From an uncultured Clostridia bacterium (lineage in GTDB: Bacteria > Bacillota > Clostridia > Christensenellales > Aristaeellaceae): DNA of 9,481 nucleotides. Positions 1 to 6,382 of this stretch are shown piece after piece. Position 1 is the first letter of the stretch. The number at the start of each line of letters is the position of its first letter. A program made the position numbers and the translations under genes. The stretch covers positions 1 to 9,481 of the forward strand of contig CAMJXZ010000106.1 of NCBI GenBank assembly GCA_946409855.1, read 5' to 3'. The notes beneath the pieces are model-generated. The model worked only from the letters and a program-made list of their open reading frames with translations. It did no database searches and had not been told where the DNA came from.

Positions 1-567
1 GGCGACAACGCGCTGGCCGGCTTTTTCCTGAACACCCTGTACAGCAAGCAGGGCCTGAGCTACCTGATCTTCCACACCGGGGAAGACCCGGAATTCCGCC
101 ACACTTTCCTGGACCTGTGCATGGAGTTTTTTGAAAAGCGGGAGTATTATTCCGTCCTGCTGAACGCGATCGTCACCAGGATCTTTGTGCTGCTGCTCAG
201 GAACCATATGGAGCACGCCGAGTATCCCGACGACCGGCTGGCCGACGCGCAGACCGCGATCCGGATCGCCCGGTATCTGCAGATGAATACCGCCAGCGCG
301 ACGCTCAGCGGCCTGGCGGCGGAATTCCATTATTCGCCGGAGTACGCGTCCCGCCTGATCCGCCAGACGACCGGGCAGACCTTTATCCGCCTTCTGACCA
401 GCATCCGCATGGAAAACGCCGAGCAGCTGCTGCGGGATACGTCCCTGCCCGTCGCCGACATCGCCGCGGCCGTCGGCTACGAGAGCAGCGAATACTTCAT
501 CCGCGCTTTCCGCAAGCACACCGGCATGACGCCGGGCGCCTACCGGCTGAGCCGGCACGGGGACTGA
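1..567 (+). CDS. AraC-family transcriptional regulator, C-terminal part (5' end outside window)
   Basis: The reading frame is open from base 1 to the TGA at 565-567, giving 188 visible residues of a protein that begins upstream of the window. Visible residues 1 to about 75 are the end of an effector or oligomerisation region, with a YLIFHTGEDPEF stretch and a hydrophobic helix ending in VLLLRNH. About residues 83-184 form an AraC/XylS DNA-binding domain with two helix-turn-helix units: LSGLAAEFHYSPEYASRLI near 101-119, and VADIAAAVGYESSEYFIRAF near 151-170, followed by the typical FRKHTGMTPGAYR ending. The class usually binds promoter DNA and activates sugar-use or related genes; the ligand cannot be told. 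The glycogen synthase gene lies 189 bp downstream on the same strand but has its own promoter, so regulation of it is only a possibility. The domain assignment is secure; the target is unknown. An internal ATG at 121 is not a believable start because coding continues upstream of it. Confidence 0.9.
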   Translation, partial: GDNALAGFFLNTLYSKQGLSYLIFHTGEDPEFRHTFLDLCMEFFEKREYYSVLLNAIVTRIFVLLLRNHMEHAEYPDDRLADAQTAIRIARYLQMNTASATLSGLAAEFHYSPEYASRLIRQTTGQTFIRLLTSIRMENAEQLLRDTSLPVADIAAAVGYESSEYFIRAFRKHTGMTPGAYRLSRHGD

Positions 568-643
568 CGCGGTTTGAACGCCGCTCCCTGCGCTCGTCTT
601 TGGACGTCTTCTGCGCCCTTTCCGCGTCAGCCGTCCCAGCCGC

Positions 644-671
644 CCTGCGGAAAAATGTCGTTTCCGGCAGG
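644..671 (+). other. Bulged inverted repeat upstream of the glgA promoter
   Basis: CCTGCGGAAA (644-653) pairs with TTTCCGGCAGG (661-671) with one bulged base and a 7-nt loop. It ends about 10 bp before the -35 hexamer. It could be a protein-binding site or a leftover terminator-like hairpin for the regulator gene, but it is followed by an A run rather than a T run. The function is not established. Confidence 0.3.
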
Positions 672-681
672 AAAAAAACCA

Positions 682-710
682 TTGAAGTATCTGTCCAAAT
701 GTGGTATATT
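682..710 (+). promoter_or_regulatory. Promoter of glgA (sigma-A type, extended -10)
   Basis: TTGAAG at 682-687 and TATATT at 705-710 are separated by 17 bp, the optimal spacing for the housekeeping sigma factor. TGTGG directly before the -10 matches the TRTGn extended -10 element common in Gram-positive promoters. Transcription would start near 717, leaving a leader of about 40 nt before the ATG at 757. This supports separate transcription of glgA from the regulator. Confidence 0.72.
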
Positions 711-756
711 CATTTTGCCTGGATTGGCCAATCTGATAATTAAAGGGGAATCGCTT

Positions 757-2241
757 ATGTCGGAACAGAAGGATTTAAAAGGTACCCCCGGCCCGATGAA
801 GGTGGCTTTCATCGGTTCGGAATGTTATCCGTTTATCAAGACGGGCGGTCTGGGGGACGTGATGTACGCCCTGCCCAAGGCGCTGATCCGTCAGGGCGTG
901 GAGGTCCGGGTGATCCTGCCCTGCTACCGCTGCATCCCGGACCGTTTTAAGGAAAAGATGACCTTCCGCGGCTCCTTCATGATGGATCTGACCCTGGAAG
1001 GGCGGACGTTCTACGTGGGCATCATGGAATCGGTCGTGGACGGCGTGACGTACGATTTCATCGACAACCGGGAATTTTTCGACTGGGGGAACCCCTATAC
1101 CGGCCTTTGGGAGGATATCCCCAAGTACTGCTATTTCTCCAAGGCATCGCTGGCCATCCTCAACTATCTGAACTGGGTGCCGGACGTGATCTCCTGCCAC
1201 GACTGGCAGGCCGCGCTGGTGCCGGTGTACCTCCGCACCCGCTTCGACCTGACGCCCGTGGGCGCCGCCCGCAGCGTCCTGACCATCCACAACCTGCGCT
1301 TCCAGGGCATCTGCAGCATCGCCCACCTCAAGTACTGGACGGGCCTGCCGGACTTTCTGTTTGACTATCCGGTCTTCAAGATCAACGATTCGGAAGCCAA
1401 CATGTTCAAGGGCGGCCTGGCCTACGCCGACCGGATCACCACGGTCAGCGCCACCTACGCCGAGGAAATCCAGACCGATTTCTACGGCGAGGGCCTGAAC
1501 GGCCATCTGTGGTATCACCGGGAGAAGCTCAAGGGCATCGTCAACGGCATCGATGTGGACATCTGGAACAGCCGGACGGACAAGCTCCTGCCCGCCCCCT
1601 ACGGCGAGGAAGACGTGCTGGCGCAGAAGCCGGCCAACAAGCGCGCCCTGCAGGAGCGTCTGGGCCTTGCCGTGGATGAAAGCAAATTCGTGGTCGGCCT
1701 GATTTCCCGTCTGACGGACCAGAAGGGCCTGGACCTGATCAACACCATTTTCACCCAGATGATGGACGACGACACCCAGGTGGTCATCCTGGGCACGGGC
1801 GACCAGCGCTACGAGGACGCCTTCCGCTATTACGAGAGCGTCTATCCGGGCCAGGTCTGCGCCTACATCAAGTACGACGAATCCCTGGCGCACCAGATTT
1901 ACGCCGGGTCGGACGCCCTGCTGGTGCCCAGCCTCTTTGAGCCCTGCGGCCTGACCCAGCTGATCGCCATGCGCTACGGCACGGTGCCCATCGTCCGCGA
2001 AACTGGCGGCCTTAAGGACACCGTGGAGCCCTTCAACGAGTACACCGGGGAAGGCAACGGCTTCACCTTCGACCAGTACCGGGCAGAGCTCCTGCTGGAC
2101 GCCGTCCGCCGCGGCCGGGAAGTCTATCTGAACGACCGCGCCAGCTGGGACGCGATCGTCCTGCGGGACATGGAAAAGGACGTTTCCTGGGAACGCTCCG
2201 CCAGCCTGTACCTGGAGCTGTTTGAGGAACTGAAGGGCTGA
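757..2241 (+). CDS. glgA: Glycogen synthase (ADP-glucose:1,4-alpha-glucan glucosyltransferase, GT5)
   Basis: This cytosolic enzyme extends alpha-1,4-glucan chains from ADP-glucose in glycogen synthesis. The protein is 494 residues, close to the usual 470-490. The N-terminal GT5 catalytic domain carries the ADP-glucose motif KTGGLGDV at 28-35 and CHDWQ at 147-151. The C-terminal Rossmann domain carries SRLTDQKG at 317-324, where R318 and K323 match catalytic residues of the E. coli enzyme, and EPCGLTQ at 395-401 with the conserved Glu 395, followed by ETGGLKDTV. The ATG at 757 is chosen because AAAGGGGAA (742-750) lies 6 nt upstream and the family's first strand (KVAFIGSE) starts at residue 15. 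The ATG at 796 lacks a ribosome binding site. No glgB, glgC or glgP is visible, so the gene stands apart from a classical glg operon within this window. It has its own promoter and is followed by a large hairpin. Confidence 0.96.
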   Translation: MSEQKDLKGTPGPMKVAFIGSECYPFIKTGGLGDVMYALPKALIRQGVEVRVILPCYRCIPDRFKEKMTFRGSFMMDLTLEGRTFYVGIMESVVDGVTYDFIDNREFFDWGNPYTGLWEDIPKYCYFSKASLAILNYLNWVPDVISCHDWQAALVPVYLRTRFDLTPVGAARSVLTIHNLRFQGICSIAHLKYWTGLPDFLFDYPVFKINDSEANMFKGGLAYADRITTVSATYAEEIQTDFYGEGLNGHLWYHREKLKGIVNGIDVDIWNSRTDKLLPAPYGEEDVLAQKPANKRALQERLGLAVDESKFVVGLISRLTDQKGLDLINTIFTQMMDDDTQVVILGTGDQRYEDAFRYYESVYPGQVCAYIKYDESLAHQIYAGSDALLVPSLFEPCGLTQLIAMRYGTVPIVRETGGLKDTVEPFNEYTGEGNGFTFDQYRAELLLDAVRRGREVYLNDRASWDAIVLRDMEKDVSWERSASLYLELFEELKG

Positions 2242-2266
2242 CCGGCCCATTTTACAGGATCCATAA

Positions 2267-2307
2267 CGCCAACAAGCCGCGGGCTCTGAGCCCGCGGCTT
2301 GTTGGCG
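2267..2307 (+). terminator. Perfect 20-bp inverted repeat after glgA, terminator-like
   Basis: The arms 2267-2286 and 2288-2307 are exact reverse complements separated by a single base; as RNA this gives about 18 pairs with a 5-nt loop. The stem is very GC-rich and begins 26 bp after the glgA stop, as expected of a terminator. No T tract follows immediately; the nearest pyrimidine/T-rich stretch is at 2337-2355. It may therefore be an mRNA 3'-end protecting hairpin, a terminator needing a factor, or a DNA palindrome with another role. Confidence 0.55.
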
Positions 2308-2326
2308 CTTGCCGCTCTGTCAAGCG
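2306..2326 (+). other. Second small hairpin overlapping the glgA 3' hairpin
   Basis: CGCTTG (2306-2311) and CAAGCG (2321-2326) can pair around a 9-nt loop. The left arm shares its first two bases with the end of the larger hairpin, so both could form nearly stacked. It is short and may be chance. Confidence 0.3.
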
Positions 2327-2346
2327 AATCCGCTGTGTCCCTCCCC

Positions 2347-2375
2347 TTTTCTTTTCCCCCGAAATGTGGTATCCT
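2347..2375 (+). promoter_or_regulatory. Candidate promoter of mutY
   Basis: TATCCT at 2370-2375 is preceded by TGTGG, an extended -10 of the same form as in the glgA promoter; the two sites share the 11-mer AAATGTGGTAT. The region 17 bp upstream is a T/C run (TTTTCT, 2347-2352) and a poor -35, so recognition would rely on the extended -10. It lies about 33 bp before the GTG start. Confidence 0.38.
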
Positions 2376-2407
2376 TATCCCGAAATAAAGCGGGGTGAGG
2401 CGGTTTC

Positions 2408-3442
2408 GTGGAGACGTTTTCGGAAAGGCTGCTGGCGTGGTACGACCGCAGCAGGCGGGTGTTTTCATTCCGGGGGACAAAGGACCCGTACCGGGTGTGG
2501 CTGAGCGAAATCATGCTGCAGCAGACGCGGACGGTGACGGCGGAAGGGTATTACGACCGGTTCCTTGCGCGGTTCCCGGACGTACGGGCGCTGGCCGCGG
2601 CGCCGGAGGAAGAGGTGCTCAAGCTCTGGGAAGGGCTGGGGTATTATTCCCGGGCGCGGAACCTGCTGAAGGCCGCCCGGGAGGTCGCGGAAAAGCACGG
2701 CGGCCGCTTCCCCGCGGACGTCGGGCTGCTGCGCGCGCTGCCCGGGGTCGGGCCGTACACGGCGGCGGCGGTGGCCTCCATCGCGTTTGGCCTGCCGGAG
2801 CCGGCCATCGACGGGAACCTGACCCGGGTGCTGGCGCGGACCCAGGGCGTCCGGGAGGACGCGTCCCTGCCCTCTGTACGGAGGGCGCTGGAGGATACGG
2901 CCCGTCGGCTGATCGACCGAGAGCGGCCGGGGGATTTTAACCAGGCGATGATGGACCTGGGGGCGCGGATCTGCGTGCCGGGCACGCCGGACTGCGAAAG
3001 CTGCCCGATGCGGGAACTGTGCGACGCGTACGCCGCGGGGGACGCTGAGGCATTGCCCGTGCTGCCCGTCAAGACCCCGCCCGGAGAAGTCCGGCTGAAC
3101 GTGCTGGTGATTTTGTGGGGGGATCAGGTGTACCTGGTCCCCCGGAAGGAAGCGCTGCTGAAGGGGCTTTACGTCTACTGCCTCACGGAGGACGCGCCCT
3201 CCGCGGCGCTGCGCCAGCTGCGCATCCGGGCGGAGGCCGTCCCCGCGGGGACGGCCAGGCACGTCTTTACCCACCGGATCTGGCAGATGAAGCTGTACCT
3301 CTGCCGGACGGAGGAGGTGCCGGAGGCGCTGCGGCCCTGTTTTTATACCCTGTCCCGGATGGAGGCGCTGCCCATCCCCACCGCCATGAAAGCGGCCCGG
3401 GCGCTGGCGCGTGACGCTTTGAGCAAAGGAGCCTGCCGATGA
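2408..3442 (+). CDS. mutY: A/G-specific adenine DNA glycosylase
   Basis: MutY removes adenine mispaired with 8-oxoguanine and so prevents G:C to T:A mutations. The 344-residue protein has family length and all landmarks: SEIMLQQT at 33-40 with catalytic Glu34, the helix-hairpin-helix LPGVGPYTA at 111-119, catalytic Asp135 in IDGNLTRVLAR, and the iron-sulfur cluster loop with Cys189, Cys196, Cys199 and Cys205 (C-X6-C-X2-C-X5-C). The C-terminal NUDIX-like 8-oxoG recognition domain spans about 225-330 and carries FTH at 287-289 in place of the common FSH loop. The start is GTG at 2408, backed by GGGGTGAGG at 2392-2400, 7 nt upstream. The usual N-terminal LPWR motif is replaced by FSFR at about 19-22, a mild oddity. 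The stop overlaps the next start (ATGA), implying translational coupling. Confidence 0.96.
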   Translation: METFSERLLAWYDRSRRVFSFRGTKDPYRVWLSEIMLQQTRTVTAEGYYDRFLARFPDVRALAAAPEEEVLKLWEGLGYYSRARNLLKAAREVAEKHGGRFPADVGLLRALPGVGPYTAAAVASIAFGLPEPAIDGNLTRVLARTQGVREDASLPSVRRALEDTARRLIDRERPGDFNQAMMDLGARICVPGTPDCESCPMRELCDAYAAGDAEALPVLPVKTPPGEVRLNVLVILWGDQVYLVPRKEALLKGLYVYCLTEDAPSAALRQLRIRAEAVPAGTARHVFTHRIWQMKLYLCRTEEVPEALRPCFYTLSRMEALPIPTAMKAARALARDALSKGACR

Positions 3443-4971
3443 AACCAAGCAAGACCAAACGGCCCAACCAGCCGAAAAAGACCGGAAGGCCGAAGGATCA
3501 TTCCCTCCGGCGGCTCAATGTGAAGCGCTTCCTTTTGTCCTTTTTCTGGCTGGTGGTGCTGGGACTGGCCGGATACGCGGGGTATTTCCTGTATCTTCGG
3601 CAGACGGAGAACGCCATTGCCGTGGGGGTGGTCGCCCTGCTGGCGGTGGTGCTGACGGTGCTGCCGGCCTGGGTGGTGTACCGGGAGCAGTGGTACCTGG
3701 ACAAGGCCCGGGTGAGCCTGGGGGAATACGCCGAGGAGATCGACCTGGAGCGGAAGATCGTCACCGAGCCGGACCATTTCCGGATGCTCTGCCTGTTCCC
3801 CACGGGGAGTGACGACAGCGCCTTTTCCTTTTCCAACCGGGTCTCGGCCCGCTGCCGGGGGCGGAAGCTGACGCTGACGGACGTGGCCGTGCCCCTGCGG
3901 GGCGGGGACATGCTGTACGGCTGCCTGATCCAGCTGGAGATGCCCCGGGCGCCGCTGAGCCGGTTCCGGATGGTCGGCAGCACCATCGCGGACGAAGAGG
4001 AGCTGACGCCCTTTTTCAGGCGGCAGCACAAGCTGCTGCGGGCGGAGGCGCCCTGGATCCTGGATATGGCGGTGTACTGCGACCAGCCGCTGTCCCCCCA
4101 GGAGCAGGACCGGCTGAACGGCCTGCTGCTGGGGAACGGGGAGGACCTGGCGGTGGCCATCGAGGGCAGGATGATGTACTGCTTCGCCGCGGGGAAGAGC
4201 ACCCTGACGCCGCCCCGCCGCCTGCCCGGCATCATCCGCCGGGAGATGCTGCTGCCCCTGACCGTCCCGCAGCTGCCAAAGCTCCTGGACTACGCCTTTG
4301 ACACGGAAAACCTCCGTTCCGGCGCGGAAACGGAGGCCTTCGACGAGACGTATGACCGCAAGCACGCGGGCGTCACCGGGGAAGTGATCCGCCGGCGCAA
4401 AGAGGACAAGCCCGCGCCGGAGCCGGCGGCGGAAAAGCCGCCCCTGCCCGAGGGCTCCCTGGAAACGGAGCGGCTGATCCTGCGGCCCATCCGCTTTGAG
4501 GACGCGGAACGCATTTTCGAATGCTGGGCCAGCGACCCGGAGACCACCCGCTTCATGACCTGGAACCCGCACCCGAGCGTGGAGGTCACCCGCCAGGTGG
4601 TGGACGGCTGGGTGCGGCAGTATCAGCAGCCCGGCACCATCCGCTACGGGATCGAGATCAGGGAAACCGGGGAGCTGATCGGGATGATCGACGTGGTGGC
4701 CTGGCACAGCGGGGTGCCGGAGCTGGGCTACGTGCTGGGCCGGGCGTACCGCAACCAGGGCTACATGACCGAGGCCTGCCGGGCCGTGACGCAGGACCTG
4801 CTGGGCCGGGGCTGCCCCTCCGTCCTGATCCAGGCGGACGCCGACAACGTCCCCAGCAACATCGTGGCCGAAAAGTGCGGCTACGCCTTCATCGGCAGCC
4901 AGCAGAAGCAGTGCTCCCCGATGAAGCCCTGGATGATCACCGTGAACTGGTACAGGATCGACAGGGGATAA
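3439..4971 (+). CDS. Membrane-anchored protein with C-terminal GNAT acetyltransferase domain (fusion)
   Basis: This 510-residue protein has two parts. Residues 1-30 are strongly basic (Lys/Arg-rich), followed by two membrane spans at about 31-53 and 59-80, and a soluble region to about 310 with no motif I recognise for certain. Its pattern (two N-terminal spans, then a strand-rich domain with MLYGCLIQLEMPR, and a late segment MMYCFAAGKS) recalls the DUF3137 layout, a suggestion only. A Pro/Ala/Glu/Lys linker (about 320-338) leads to a RimJ/RimL-type N-acetyltransferase domain at 340-505: LETERLILRP, acetyl-CoA loop YRNQGYMTEA (437-446), and the late NVPSNIVAEKCGYAFIG. Such domains acetylate protein N-termini or small amines; the substrate here is unknown. 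The ATG overlaps the mutY stop by 4 bp and has AAAGGAG (3425-3431) 7 nt upstream. One frame runs through with no frameshift, so the fusion looks real. Confidence 0.88.
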   Translation: MKPSKTKRPNQPKKTGRPKDHSLRRLNVKRFLLSFFWLVVLGLAGYAGYFLYLRQTENAIAVGVVALLAVVLTVLPAWVVYREQWYLDKARVSLGEYAEEIDLERKIVTEPDHFRMLCLFPTGSDDSAFSFSNRVSARCRGRKLTLTDVAVPLRGGDMLYGCLIQLEMPRAPLSRFRMVGSTIADEEELTPFFRRQHKLLRAEAPWILDMAVYCDQPLSPQEQDRLNGLLLGNGEDLAVAIEGRMMYCFAAGKSTLTPPRRLPGIIRREMLLPLTVPQLPKLLDYAFDTENLRSGAETEAFDETYDRKHAGVTGEVIRRRKEDKPAPEPAAEKPPLPEGSLETERLILRPIRFEDAERIFECWASDPETTRFMTWNPHPSVEVTRQVVDGWVRQYQQPGTIRYGIEIRETGELIGMIDVVAWHSGVPELGYVLGRAYRNQGYMTEACRAVTQDLLGRGCPSVLIQADADNVPSNIVAEKCGYAFIGSQQKQCSPMKPWMITVNWYRIDRG

Positions 4972-5020
4972 GTGCTCCGCGGATCCCGCCGGGAATTGCC
5001 GCTTTTTTCTGGAATCAAAT

Positions 5021-5060
5021 ATGGGGCTGCCGCAGTGCTTTTCCGCGGCAGCCCCATTTT
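5021..5060 (+). terminator. Intrinsic terminator after the GNAT fusion gene
   Basis: ATGGGGCTGCCGC (5021-5033) pairs perfectly with 5045-5057, a 13-bp GC-rich stem with an 11-nt loop that contains TTTT. The right arm runs into ATTTTG, a short T tract. It lies about 50 bp after the stop at 4971. The left flank (CAAATA) is A-rich, so it may also act weakly on transcripts arriving from the minus-strand genes. Confidence 0.72.
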
Positions 5061-5187
5061 GCGGTTGGGCCGTCTATTATATAATCTCTGATAAAACCGC
5101 TGAATCTTGCACGCATCTTTGACGCTTCCTCTGCGTCCTTCCGGGGCTTGCCGATCCGCTGTTCGGTGATCATGCACCGGGACCTTA

Positions 5188-5286
5188 CAGGCCCCGGGGG
5201 TGCACCTCATCCGTCACGCCTTCGGCGTGACACCACCGGGGCCTGCCAGCCCGTCCTCGCTGAAAACAGGCCACCGGCCTGTTTTC
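5188..5286. repeat. Composite palindromic intergenic repeat (REP-like)
   Basis: Two hairpin modules lie side by side. In the first, CAGGCCCCGG (5188-5197) pairs with CCGGGGCCTG (5236-5245), enclosing an inner hairpin GTCACGCC-TTC-GGCGTGAC (5213-5231). In the second, GAAAACAGGCC (5262-5272) pairs with GGCCTGTTTTC (5276-5286) around a 3-nt loop. Sequences of this style (CACCTCATCCGTCACG followed by a small hairpin) resemble dispersed intergenic repeats of gut Clostridia, so I expect further copies in the genome; none is seen elsewhere in this window. It also lies where transcripts of the convergent genes would end, so it could help stop or protect 3' ends. Confidence 0.55.
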
Positions 5287-5392
5287 CAGGCGCTGCGGAC
5301 CCCCATTGGGGAAGGCTTTTGGGCTGACAGACTCCGGTTTTGTTCCTCTTTTGACGGGACTGTGAAGCAGCCCCTTTTATGGCATGGCCTTT

Positions 5393-6265
5393 TTATACCG
5401 CTTCCGCCGGTTTTTTCTTCGGCTTCATGAACAGGAGCAGGGCGGCGGCTGCCGTTGAGAGCAGTATAGCGGCCGCGAGGGGCAGCAGCGGCGGCTGTGT
5501 GCCGCCCGGATCCTGCGGGCCGATCAGACCCGCGGGCAGCGGTACGCTGTCGTCCTTTGCTTCGTCAGCGTAGTGTGCTGTCACGAAGGGCGGCTCGGTG
5601 TCGCTGAAGTTGTTCAGATACAGCCAGCCTTTTGTACGGCCATAGATACGGCCTTCGATGCGAATCCACAGATTGCCCGCTTCATCCCTGTAGACAGTAT
5701 CGAAGCCGACCGCGTATTCGTAGCTGCCGAGCCGGGTCCTGTAACTGTCCGAGCCCGGAAATGGCCAGAGCACAACGGAGTATTCTCCGCTCACGCGCTG
5801 TCCAGCCGTGTACTCGCTGATTTCTTCGGGCAGTTTTGTCCATTCGATATACGGGACGTCTTCATCGAGAATCAGTGAGCCGGACGCGTTCAGGTATTCT
5901 CCACCATGGGCCCGGAAAAAATCGTTTTCGTCGAACAGGCGGCGGAAATCGTCCAGGTTAATCCACATGTCGTCCCAGTCAAGCAGGCCCCATTTCCCGT
6001 TCCATATGTGCGTAATGCGAACGGTCTCTCCGCCGCGGAAGGTCAGACCGAACTTGTTTTCCCCGGAACCCGGTTCCTCTTCGTCATCCGGCTGTATGTA
6101 ATAGGGCGTTTCCCTCACCGCCTCGTAGATGCTGTCGGACGCAACGCATTCGCTTTTGTGCTGCTGATAAAAGCTGTTCATCGGGATATAGATGATATCC
6201 GCCGCCGCGCAGACCGGGCCCGCCAGGAGCAGGAGAACGAGTATGGAAGAAAGACACTTTTTCAT
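5393..6265 (-). CDS. Secreted SH3-like protein with C-terminal membrane anchor, function unknown
   Basis: This gene encodes a 290-residue exported protein. Residues 1-20 are a signal peptide (MKKC, a run of Leu, then PVCA) with likely cleavage after VCA or CAA; the Cys is not in a lipobox, so signal peptidase I is expected. The body has two segments that look like bacterial SH3-type modules: one around 52-107 (RGGETVRITHIWNGKWGLLD, then DMWINLDDF) and one around 163-220 (WPFPGSDSYRTRLG, then TKGWLYLNNF). A Pro/Gly linker (about 240-260) leads to a hydrophobic span at 261-280 and a KPKKKP tail, giving an outside-facing domain held by a C-terminal anchor. Such modules often bind cell wall; no enzymatic motif is visible. 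The ATG at 6265 is chosen over the frame start at 6304 because it has GAGAGGTG just upstream and begins the signal peptide. The esterase gene lies 117 bp upstream with no terminator between them, so they may share a transcript. Confidence 0.8.
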   Translation of the reverse strand: MKKCLSSILVLLLLAGPVCAAADIIYIPMNSFYQQHKSECVASDSIYEAVRETPYYIQPDDEEEPGSGENKFGLTFRGGETVRITHIWNGKWGLLDWDDMWINLDDFRRLFDENDFFRAHGGEYLNASGSLILDEDVPYIEWTKLPEEISEYTAGQRVSGEYSVVLWPFPGSDSYRTRLGSYEYAVGFDTVYRDEAGNLWIRIEGRIYGRTKGWLYLNNFSDTEPPFVTAHYADEAKDDSVPLPAGLIGPQDPGGTQPPLLPLAAAILLSTAAAALLLFMKPKKKPAEAV

Positions 6266-6382
6266 TGAGGCACCTCTCTGATATATCTGATTTCCGCGCC
6301 GCATCGTATGTATTGATTTCTGTTTTCTCCTTCCGTCCGTACCGCGGCGGGCGTCCGGAACAGGCGGATCCGCGCATCAGGC

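Larger units (their letters stand above)
568..756 (+). other. Intergenic region between the regulator and glgA
   Basis: These 189 bp hold no gene. The first 75 bp are GC-rich and show no T-tract terminator for the regulator. The last 75 bp turn AT-richer and carry a bulged hairpin, a strong promoter and the glgA ribosome binding site. An in-frame TTG at 574 would extend glgA by 61 residues, but that stretch does not look like protein and contains the promoter. Confidence 0.7.
4972..5392. other. 421-bp intergenic region between convergent genes
   Basis: No gene is supported here. It holds a terminator hairpin (5021-5060), a composite palindromic element (5188-5286) and a short CCCC-ATT-GGGG hairpin (5301-5311). 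Between 5061 and 5187 I see only minor inverted repeats, such as CGGTG/CACCG around 5164-5179. A short open frame across 5200-5430 translates the palindromes and has no protein-like character. Confidence 0.7.

Noticed and set aside
574..756. TTG start extending glgA by 61 residues
   Set aside because: The extension would translate the promoter and leader, has no family similarity and lacks a ribosome binding site; the ATG at 757 has a good one.
775..2250. Long open frame on the minus strand (491 codons) across glgA
   Set aside because: It is antisense to a gene with complete GT5 motifs; long antisense frames are expected in GC-rich coding DNA, and its translation is His/Val/Gln-rich without family motifs.
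2373..2382. TTATCCCGA as a possible DnaA box
   Set aside because: It is one site differing from TTATCCACA at two positions, with no cluster of boxes or AT-rich unwinding region, so there is no support for an origin.
3343..4707. Long minus-strand open frame (454 codons) across mutY and the GNAT fusion
   Set aside because: It spans two real genes antisense, has low-complexity composition (Pro, Gln, His) and no ribosome binding site or motif.
5200..5430. Small plus-strand frame of 76 codons in the convergent gap
   Set aside because: It translates the palindromic repeat and the 3' end of the opposite gene; there is no ribosome binding site.
6209..6265. Lipoprotein signal in the SH3-like protein
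   Set aside because: The Cys in GPVCAA is not preceded by a lipobox (L-A/S-G/A-C), and a C-terminal membrane anchor is already present.
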